From: Planctomycetales bacterium
GTDB lineage: Bacteria; Planctomycetota; Planctomycetia; Pirellulales; Thermoguttaceae
Assembly (NCBI GenBank): GCA_007119795.1
Contig: SKOZ01000086.1
Location: forward strand, 1-11,125
Reading direction: 5' to 3'
DNA length: 11,125 nt
In this document: one piece after another, positions 1 to 5,484 of the stretch
How positions within the stretch are numbered: position 1 is the first letter of the stretch
Layout: every line of letters starts with the position of its first letter
Notes under the pieces: generated by a model
Told to the model about the DNA's origin: nothing
Databases searched by the model: none
The model's input: only the letters and a program-made list of their open reading frames with translations
Translations under genes and position numbers: made by a program

Positions 1-435
1 AACATGCAGCGCGTCCGCGAGGACACCAGCTACGCCGCCTCCATGGAGCTGTACCTCGAGCACTGCAAGGGGGACGTCTGGACGGTGGAGATGAAGGACC
101 GCGGCTTCGCGGACATCGAGCTCTTCGAGCGTTTCAAGCACGACCTCTCGAAGAAGGTGGCCATCGGCGTGGTGAGCCACCGCACCCTCCAGGCCGACCG
201 CCCGGAGGAGGTGGCCGACACGATCCGCAAGGCGCTCCAATACATCCCTCCCGAGCGGCTCATCGTCTCCAGCGACTGCGGCTTCGGCCGCCAGGGCTGC
301 AACCGCGAGATCGCCTTCTACAAGGCCAGCGCCATCGCCCAGGGGGCCAACATCGTCCGCCAGGAGCTGGGGCTCGGCAGCGAGTATATCCCCGCCGCCG
401 ATCCCGCCCTGCAGCCCGACATCGTGCCCGCGTGA
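1..435 (+). CDS. Cobalamin-independent methionine synthase (MetE) family protein, C-terminal part
   Basis: This is the 3' end of a gene that begins before the window; the frame is open at base 1 and stops with TGA at 433-435. The 144 visible codons match the C-terminal half of the zinc-dependent MetE barrel. Counting from the Met at base 4, TVEMKD (residues 27-32) sits where MetE has its zinc-ligand Glu strand (E29). Next comes the IPPERL-IVSSDCGFGR region (residues 81-96), where C92 corresponds to the zinc-binding Cys of the MetE 'NPDCG' motif. The family transfers a methyl group to a thiol, in true MetE from methyltetrahydrofolate to homocysteine. No signal peptide can be assessed. The short tail after the Cys motif fits the compact stand-alone 'synthase II-like' branch rather than full-length MetE, so the real methyl donor and acceptor are uncertain. 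It converges on the neighbouring minus-strand gene. Confidence 0.85.
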   Translation, partial: NMQRVREDTSYAASMELYLEHCKGDVWTVEMKDRGFADIELFERFKHDLSKKVAIGVVSHRTLQADRPEEVADTIRKALQYIPPERLIVSSDCGFGRQGCNREIAFYKASAIAQGANIVRQELGLGSEYIPAADPALQPDIVPA

Positions 436-442
436 CTTCGCG

Positions 443-1636
443 TTACAGGGTGTACTGCGGGATCTTCATCAGCTCGCCGTCCCTGAGGGCGGAGAGGTGG
501 GCCACCACGCCCGAGACGGTCATGTTCAGGGCGATCGCCACGTCGACCAGGGGCTTGCGGTCTTCGAGCACGGCCGTGACGAACTCGTTCATCAACTGTC
601 CGTGGGAACCGCCATGCCCGCCGGCGGCAACGCCCGGGGGCAGCGGCGGGCGGGTGGTATCGGGGAGATTCGCATCGAGCCCCTGATAGGAACCGTAGAA
701 GGAGCCCCGCTGCCCGCGGACCCGTCCCATCTCGCCGCCATAGCCGGGCGTGTCCCAGCTCACCGCCATCCGCGCCGAGCCCCCCTCGCTGGTGCGAAAG
801 AGGGCGATCTCGGTGCCAAAAGGGTTCCCATAGCGGTTGTTCGCCGGCATGAGGTGGGGGACGATGCTGGGCATCGCCATGCAGGAGACCTCGGTGAAGC
901 TGCCGTCGGTGATGCCGATGTGGTAGGCGTTCGAGTGCGTGGGGTACCACTGCGGCGGCAGCCCCACGCGCCAGTCGTTGAACGAGTCCAGCGGCTCACC
1001 GAAATAGTGGTAGTATTCGCCTTCGGAGTAGACGAGCTCGCCCAGCAGGCCCGCCCGGTAGAGCGTCCGCATGGCATAGAGATCGGCGTGGAAGCACGAG
1101 GTCTCGAACATCATGTATTTGAGGCCGCTGCTCTTGACGACTTCGAAGAGCTCGTCGGCCTCCTCGAGCGAACCCCAGACGGCCGGGACCGCCGTCGCCA
1201 CGTGCTTGCCGTGTTGGATCACCTCAATGCAGTGGCGGCCGTGGCTGGGGGCATCGGTGGCCACGAAGACCGCCTCGATGGCGTCGTCCTGGACGAGCTC
1301 TTCGAGCGAGGGATAGGTCTTCTCGCAACGGCAGGCCCGGGCCAGGGCGGCGCGGCGCTCGGGAATCAGATCGCTGACGGCGACCACCTCGACGTTCGGG
1401 TGATCCTGGAAGCCGAACACGGCGCCGAACCGGCAGACGCCGTAGCCGACGATGCCCACGCGGAGCTTACGGTCGGAGACCGGCTCCCAGCGCTTGGCCG
1501 CCTCGGTGTCGGTGGGCTCCTCCGCGAACCCCTGGATCGGCTCTTCGGCCGCCGCGGTCGAACCGGTCAGCCCCAGCGCCGCCGCACCGGCGCCCAGCGT
1601 ATGAAGGAATCTGCGTCGGGTGGTGAAGTCGTTCAT
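443..1636 (-). CDS. Tat-exported Gfo/Idh/MocA family oxidoreductase
   Basis: The product is a 397-residue member of the glucose-fructose oxidoreductase/inositol dehydrogenase family, NAD(P)-dependent enzymes that oxidise or reduce sugar hydroxyls. The start is the ATG at 1636 because it puts a twin-arginine motif (TRRRFL, residues 6-11) and a hydrophobic stretch (GAGAAALGLTG) at the N terminus. A TTG start at 1720 would bury that signal. The Rossmann part follows: RVGIVGYG at 59-66 with the nucleotide-binding glycines (G61, G64, G66), then VVAVSDL (84-90). The family's EKP motif is replaced by AVP at 149-151, so the usual catalytic-site Lys is absent. A long C-terminal alpha/beta domain contains a Gly-rich GGHGGSHG stretch (339-346). 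It is the last gene of the M14-isomerase-oxidoreductase run, 80 bases after its neighbour, with only a weak Shine-Dalgarno (GAAAG). An exported oxidoreductase suggests a tightly bound cofactor, as in glucose-fructose oxidoreductase; this is inference. Confidence 0.88.
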   Translation of the reverse strand: MNDFTTRRRFLHTLGAGAAALGLTGSTAAAEEPIQGFAEEPTDTEAAKRWEPVSDRKLRVGIVGYGVCRFGAVFGFQDHPNVEVVAVSDLIPERRAALARACRCEKTYPSLEELVQDDAIEAVFVATDAPSHGRHCIEVIQHGKHVATAVPAVWGSLEEADELFEVVKSSGLKYMMFETSCFHADLYAMRTLYRAGLLGELVYSEGEYYHYFGEPLDSFNDWRVGLPPQWYPTHSNAYHIGITDGSFTEVSCMAMPSIVPHLMPANNRYGNPFGTEIALFRTSEGGSARMAVSWDTPGYGGEMGRVRGQRGSFYGSYQGLDANLPDTTRPPLPPGVAAGGHGGSHGQLMNEFVTAVLEDRKPLVDVAIALNMTVSGVVAHLSALRDGELMKIPQYTL

Positions 1637-1685
1637 CGCACGTCTTTCGGAAAGGGTCTGTGATCGATGATGGGAAAACGGCAGG

Positions 1686-1715
1686 TGGTGGTTGACCACC
1701 AACCACCAGCCACCA
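1686..1715 (-). repeat. Tandem heptamer repeat forming an intercistronic hairpin
   Basis: Read on the minus strand, the gap after the isomerase stop codon opens with three head-to-tail heptamers, TGGTGGC, TGGTGGT and TGGTGGT (1715-1695). A two-base spacer and the inverted copy ACCACCA (1692-1686) follow. The RNA can fold as an 8-bp stem (1701-1708 with 1686-1693, 7-base loop) or as a tighter stem using 1695-1701 and 1686-1692. CTGCCGTTTT follows, so it could act as a weak terminator or attenuator, or as an mRNA-stabilising hairpin between the isomerase and the oxidoreductase. It may equally be one copy of a dispersed repeat. Confidence 0.6.
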
Positions 1716-1716
1716 C

Positions 1717-2631
1717 TCAATATCCCAGCACATCGCGTACGAACTGGCGGCTGATCTTCAGACTCTCACGCAAGGGGCGGGTGAGCTCGAGGCCCGGGGG
1801 GTGGGCCAGCTCGATGACGGCGTGGCCGCGGAAGTCGATCCGCTCGAGGGCGGCAGCCACGGCTTCGTAGTCCATGTCGCCCTCGCCCATGGCCTCGACC
1901 CAGGTCTTGTCGGCCTTCTGGTCGCGGAGGTGCAGGAAAACGATGCGGTCGCCGAACTCATCGAGGAACCATACCGGGTCGACGCCGGCCTGGACCAGCC
2001 AGTCGAGGTCCGGTCCCAGCTTCACGTCCGGGATTCGCGCCAGCGTCCCCCGCAGGTCGTGCAAGTCGTTCTCGACCTCGTAGGTGTGGTTGTGGAGGTT
2101 CAGGACGACGCCGTGCTCCTCGCCGAGGGCGATGATCTCGCGGAGCAGGTCGGCCTGGGCGTCGAGCTCCGCCTCGGTCTTCATGCGGCCGGCACTGCCC
2201 ACGGAGGTGCCCATCGTGGTGCCGCCGAGTGCGGCCAGGCGGGGAATGACCAGGCGGGCGTCGTCGAGCACCGCCGCGTGCTGGTCGCGGTTCCACATGG
2301 CGCCGCCGAACGAGGTGCCGATCACCGGCAGCGCGTGCTCCTCGGCGAGGGCGGCGATCCGCTCCACGGCGTCGTCGGGCCGCAGCGCGGTGTGCATCAG
2401 CTCGATCCCCTCCATGCCCGCATACTTCATGTCGGCGAAGATCTGCGGCAGGATGGGCGTGATGTCGTGCCCCGGCTGCGTGGCCGCGTACACCCACGGA
2501 TGGGCGCCCACGATCACGTCCTGCTCCACGTCGGCCTCCCCGGCACCAAGCCGGTGCCACGGCACGAGGGTGCCTGCGGCGGCCAGGGCGGTCCAACGGA
2601 ACAGGTCACGGCGGCGGAGGGGCGATGTCAT
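1717..2631 (-). CDS. Tat-exported sugar phosphate isomerase/epimerase-like TIM barrel protein
   Basis: The product is a 304-residue protein of the xylose isomerase-like TIM barrel (AP endonuclease 2) superfamily. The N terminus has a twin-arginine signal, RRRDLFRW at 6-13, followed by TALAAAGTLVPW. The metal site appears as the LHNHTYE motif (179-185, like the HNH-x-FE motif of IolE-type isomerases), GPDLDW (206-211), FLHLRDQK (232-239) and VIELAHP (272-278), which supply the usual His, Asp, His and Glu ligands. The family isomerises or epimerises sugars, and some members break glycosidic bonds of 3-keto sugars by elimination. A phosphorylated substrate is unlikely outside the cytoplasm. The ATG at 2629-2631 has a strong ribosome-binding site inside the upstream peptidase gene, three bases past its stop codon, so translation of the two is probably coupled. 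The Gfo/Idh gene follows, a frequent partner of this family. Exact substrate unknown. Confidence 0.87.
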   Translation of the reverse strand: MTSPLRRRDLFRWTALAAAGTLVPWHRLGAGEADVEQDVIVGAHPWVYAATQPGHDITPILPQIFADMKYAGMEGIELMHTALRPDDAVERIAALAEEHALPVIGTSFGGAMWNRDQHAAVLDDARLVIPRLAALGGTTMGTSVGSAGRMKTEAELDAQADLLREIIALGEEHGVVLNLHNHTYEVENDLHDLRGTLARIPDVKLGPDLDWLVQAGVDPVWFLDEFGDRIVFLHLRDQKADKTWVEAMGEGDMDYEAVAAALERIDFRGHAVIELAHPPGLELTRPLRESLKISRQFVRDVLGY

Positions 2632-2634
2632 GGG

Positions 2635-3897
2635 TTACTCCTCGGATGCGAACAGGCGGTAGTAGACCTCGGCAAGTTGCTCGCCGAAGGTATGCCAGAG
2701 GGCGGCGCTGGGGAAGTCGTCGAGGCCGGCGATCCAGTTGGCGTTCAACTCCTGGACGCAGGCGGCAATGCCGTAACGTTCCAGCAGCCCCTCGCCGATG
2801 CTCCCCGGGTTGCGGAAGCCGCTGCCGGTGGAGCCCTCGGTGAACCAGGTGTGCTCCCGCAGGAGGGCCTCGTAGCGGGCCATCAGCGAAAGGTAGGCCT
2901 CGATGTCCCCCTCCGGCCGGCTGATGTGCAGGGCGCCGTAGTCGTCGTTGTGGAAGTCGATCAAGAGGTCGATCCGCCGGCCGGCGGCGTGCATCGACTC
3001 GATCCACTCCTCGAGGGCGGCATTTTCCGGGGCGCGACAGGGATCGGCCGGCTGATCCCAGTTGCGGTTGAGATCCATGCCTTCGACGTTGAACCGCGTC
3101 ATGCCGCGGGCCACACCGTCCTTATTGGCTATGGGCATGATGTAGAGAGCGTAGCGGTCGAGGTAGCCCTGGGCGTCGCCGTCGCCGGCGAGCAGCCTCT
3201 CCACGAGCCCTTCGACCACCCAGTTTCCCCCGGGTTCCCAGGGATGCGCCCGGCAGCGTATCACGATGCGGTGGGGGGCGTCGTCGCATCCCACGCGGAC
3301 GATCTCCAGGGGCCGCCCCTCCACGGTCTCGCCGATGGTGGTGATCTCCACCAGCGGATCACCACCATTGGCCTCGAGGAAGCGATCCAGGTCGGAGAGG
3401 CGGTAGGGTTCGAGGCGGGCCACGTACATGGCCTCGGCCTCCATGGTCAGCTCGAGCTGGAGGCGGTGCCCCTCCAGGAGTTCCATCTCCACCGGCCGCC
3501 ACGATCGGCCGTCGACGGAGACGAAGCTGATCGTCTCTTCCCTCGCCACCGAGCCCGGCCGCCGGTTCCAGACGTTGAGCAGGTTGTTGAGGACGAGGGT
3601 AATGCGGGCTCCCTCCCGCCCCTCGACGCGGAAGTGCCAGTGCCCGGCGGCGCGGTTGGGCGAGGCGCGTTCGTAATCGTAGAGCAGGAAGACGTCTACC
3701 GTACCGTCGTCACGGATTTCCCAGTTGACGGGCGAGGCGTTCTCGAATGCCGTATGGATGAATGCCAGCGGGTGTTCGGCCTCGGCCGGCTCCTGGGCCA
3801 TGGCGACCACGCCGGCCAGCCAACCTGCCAACCCGATCGCCACGATGGTGGCCCGCGTCGAGAGGGAGAGGGAAAGGTCGCAGGGATACCTATTCAT
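2635..3897 (-). CDS. Secreted M14 zinc carboxypeptidase, cytosolic-carboxypeptidase-like
   Basis: The product is a 420-residue metallocarboxypeptidase that should remove residues from the C terminus of peptides. A Sec-type signal (hydrophobic core about 18-31, likely cut after AMA at 34) sends it out of the cytoplasm. Residues about 45-165 form a beta-rich domain resembling the N-terminal domain of cytosolic carboxypeptidases (GHWHFRVEG, LVLNNLLN, YVARLEPY). The catalytic domain follows. Zinc ligands are H218 and E221 in AHPWE and H316 in IDFHND. Substrate-binding residues are N277-R278 in DLNRNW, and the general base is E383 in CVQELNANW. ANKDGV at 257-262 is also typical. All key residues are present, so it should be active. 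The ATG at 3895-3897 has GGAGG eight bases upstream (3906-3910). It heads the three-gene run with the isomerase and oxidoreductase. Natural substrate unknown; a peptidoglycan or glycopeptide target is possible. Confidence 0.9.
   Translation of the reverse strand: MNRYPCDLSLSLSTRATIVAIGLAGWLAGVVAMAQEPAEAEHPLAFIHTAFENASPVNWEIRDDGTVDVFLLYDYERASPNRAAGHWHFRVEGREGARITLVLNNLLNVWNRRPGSVAREETISFVSVDGRSWRPVEMELLEGHRLQLELTMEAEAMYVARLEPYRLSDLDRFLEANGGDPLVEITTIGETVEGRPLEIVRVGCDDAPHRIVIRCRAHPWEPGGNWVVEGLVERLLAGDGDAQGYLDRYALYIMPIANKDGVARGMTRFNVEGMDLNRNWDQPADPCRAPENAALEEWIESMHAAGRRIDLLIDFHNDDYGALHISRPEGDIEAYLSLMARYEALLREHTWFTEGSTGSGFRNPGSIGEGLLERYGIAACVQELNANWIAGLDDFPSAALWHTFGEQLAEVYYRLFASEE
2638..2643 (-). 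promoter_or_regulatory. Ribosome-binding site of the isomerase gene, inside the peptidase gene
   Basis: GAGGAG on the minus strand (the two final Glu codons of the carboxypeptidase) lies six bases before the ATG at 2629-2631. It fixes the isomerase start. Because it is covered by the ribosome terminating on the upstream gene, it points to translational coupling. Confidence 0.7.
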
Positions 3898-3923
3898 GGA
3901 TCGAACCTCCAGGGGCGTTCACG

Positions 3924-4004
3924 GGGGACTGTCCCGATTTTCGCGGCCGGAGAAGGGATTCCTCGTGGAGAACACCATTCGGCTGCGAAAATGGGACTGT
4001 CCCC
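3924..4004. repeat. Inverted-repeat element of about 81 bp in the 183-base gap 3898-4080
   Basis: The left arm (3924-3950) starts GGGGACTGTCCCGATTTTCG. The right arm, read in reverse complement from 4004, starts GGGGACAGTCCCATTTTCGC. The arms agree over about 26 bases with a few mismatches and one indel. Each arm contains the odd palindrome GGGACTGTCCC (3925-3935 and 3993-4003). The middle (about 3951-3980) is unrelated to the arms. From general memory, sequences of this kind (GGGACAGTCCC next to ATTTTCGC) recur between planctomycete genes, which would make it a non-coding mobile or palindromic repeat. It could also end transcription of the GH28-like gene. Apart from it, the gap holds only the peptidase ribosome-binding site and a GC-rich stretch. 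Confidence 0.65.
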
Positions 4005-4080
4005 TCCGGCCTCGCGTGAAACGCCTATCTTAGCACGGCGGTGCCGCCGCCATCCACCAACGGCCCCTGAGGGCGAGCGA

Positions 4081-5421
4081 TCAGTCGTCGGCACCGCGTT
4101 CCGTCTCGACTGCATCTACCCCCTCAATGGCAAAAGGATTCTCGTTTTCCGGGAGGTGGCGGACGCCGTCGAGTTCGAGCCTGTTTCCTTCCCGGGCCCG
4201 CAGCACCGGCTGCCGGCCGCCGTTCTCCAGGGTGACGTCGCTGAGCCGCAGCAGGCCGAAGCGGCGGACGTCGAGCACTTCCTGATCGCGGCGGTCTTCG
4301 CGGAGGGAAATCGAGACGCGCTCCAGCGTGAGCTCGAACTGCCGATCGGCATCGCCGAGGACGCGCAGGGGGCGGGCGATCCCCGTAGCCCGCACGTTGA
4401 CGAAGCGGAGCCGCTTCGCCGGCTGGCCGGTCTGCCAGAGCCCGCGTTCGAAGTCGTAGGCGTAGACGGCGTCGGCATTGTCGATGGTGATGTTCTCCAC
4501 CAGCCAGTTGTCGCTGGGGAGCTTGGGGTTGCGGTCCGTGGGGGCGAAGTGCACGAAGGCCGAGAGCATGTTCCTCCGCTCGCTCACCAGGTGCTGGTGC
4601 TCGCCCGGCCCCCAGAAGGTGCAGTCGCGCACCACCAGGTTCACGCATCCCAGGCGGAAGCCGTTGCAGGACGAGTTGATCTTGCAGCCGGTGACCTCGA
4701 AATCTTCGTTGTCGCACCCGGCGAGGCAGTCGTCGCCGGTGCGGAAGTCGCAGTCCCGCACCGTGAAACGGCGGCAGGCCTGGGCATGGAGGGCGTCGTG
4801 TCCGGCGCGGGCGGCGACGCCGACGAAGCGGGCGTCGTCGCAGTCGCGGCAGAGGACGGCATAGTTGCCGGCGTCGGTGATGGAGACGCCTTCCACGGCG
4901 ATGTCGCGGCAGCCGGTGAGGTAGACGGCATGGGGACCGCGGAACCCTTCTTCGCCCTTGGGGTTGCGGCAGTCGCCCCCGTCGATCTTCCCCGGCCCCT
5001 CGATGCGAATCCCGGTCACGTCCTGTCCGGTGATCAGCGCGTCGTGCCAGCGGCCCTCGCCGTAGTCGCGCCAGTCGCCGCTCCCGGCGAGCACGGCCCC
5101 GGCCTCGAGCAACAGGCAGACGTGGTCCCGGAGCACCAGGGCCCCGCAGCGGAAGCGGCCCTCGGGGATGCGGACCGTGCCCCCGCCGGCCGTCCCGCAG
5201 GTGTCGATGGCAGCCTGGATGGCGGCGGTCTGCAGGCGATCTTCGCCGGGGACGGCACCGTAGCGCGTCACCGGATACTCTCCGCCGCGTGTCCCCTCGT
5301 CCGCCGGCGCGCAGGGAACGGCGCCGGCGATCATGGAGGCCGCCGCCAGCGTCCCCCCCGCGGCCAGAAACGCGCGCCGCGTCGGCAGCCCCGCACGCAC
5401 TTCGCTTCGCCTCTCTGTCAT
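4081..5421 (-). CDS. Tat-exported GH28-like right-handed beta-helix protein (polygalacturonase-related)
   Basis: The product is 446 residues long. A near-perfect twin-arginine motif, TRRAFLA (14-20), precedes a hydrophobic Ala-rich run and a probable cleavage site near residue 40. The mature protein opens with VTRYGAVPGE (51-60), the usual entry of pectin-lyase-fold glycosidases, and RIPEGRF (84-90). It continues in repeated short strands (TGCRDIAVEGVSI and similar). GH28 enzymes hydrolyse pectin-type polymers with three Asp. Here D209 and the pair D230-D231 (TGDDC) have the right 21-residue spacing, but the GHG His is replaced (CNG, 252-254) and no RIK motif follows. It is therefore GH28-like with an uncertain reaction; a lyase, an altered glycosidase or a binding protein is possible. 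It has 16 Cys, several stacked by coil. GAGGAG (5431-5436) lies nine bases before the ATG. It follows the cytochrome gene by 63 bases and may be cotranscribed. Confidence 0.83.
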   Translation of the reverse strand: MTERRSEVRAGLPTRRAFLAAGGTLAAASMIAGAVPCAPADEGTRGGEYPVTRYGAVPGEDRLQTAAIQAAIDTCGTAGGGTVRIPEGRFRCGALVLRDHVCLLLEAGAVLAGSGDWRDYGEGRWHDALITGQDVTGIRIEGPGKIDGGDCRNPKGEEGFRGPHAVYLTGCRDIAVEGVSITDAGNYAVLCRDCDDARFVGVAARAGHDALHAQACRRFTVRDCDFRTGDDCLAGCDNEDFEVTGCKINSSCNGFRLGCVNLVVRDCTFWGPGEHQHLVSERRNMLSAFVHFAPTDRNPKLPSDNWLVENITIDNADAVYAYDFERGLWQTGQPAKRLRFVNVRATGIARPLRVLGDADRQFELTLERVSISLREDRRDQEVLDVRRFGLLRLSDVTLENGGRQPVLRAREGNRLELDGVRHLPENENPFAIEGVDAVETERGADD

Positions 5422-5448
5422 GATGCAGCTCTCCTCGCTGAACGTACA

Positions 5449-5477
5449 ATTCCAGTGTCTTCCACCCGCCGTTGCAA
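5449..5477 (-). promoter_or_regulatory. Possible promoter of the GH28-like gene
   Basis: On the minus strand, TTGCAA (5472-5477) and TGGAAT (5449-5454) are separated by 17 bases. Each matches the housekeeping sigma consensus at four of six positions. They lie in the 63-base gap before the GH28-like gene, so that gene could be transcribed on its own as well as from upstream. The match is modest and could be chance. Confidence 0.25.
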
Positions 5478-5484
5478 GCGTTCC

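Noticed and set aside
432..446. Small hairpin GTGAC/GTTAC spanning both convergent stop codons, as a bidirectional terminator
   Set aside because: Only five pairs including one G-T wobble and no T-run on either side.
497..1663. Plus-strand open frame of 388 codons opposite the Gfo/Idh gene
   Set aside because: Shadow of the minus-strand gene, which has a Rossmann motif and Tat signal; the antisense product matches no family I know.
1637..1720. N-terminal extension of the Gfo/Idh gene to a TTG at 1720
   Set aside because: It would translate the heptamer hairpin, overlap the isomerase stop and place 28 residues before the twin-arginine signal.
4026..4031. TAAGAT on the minus strand as a -10 box for the peptidase operon
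   Set aside because: No acceptable -35 hexamer at 15-19 bases; the nearest candidate is too far away.
4124..5449. Second minus-strand open frame of 441 codons over the GH28-like gene
   Set aside because: A frame-shifted reading with extreme Arg/Gly/Pro content; the other frame has the Tat signal and beta-helix pattern.
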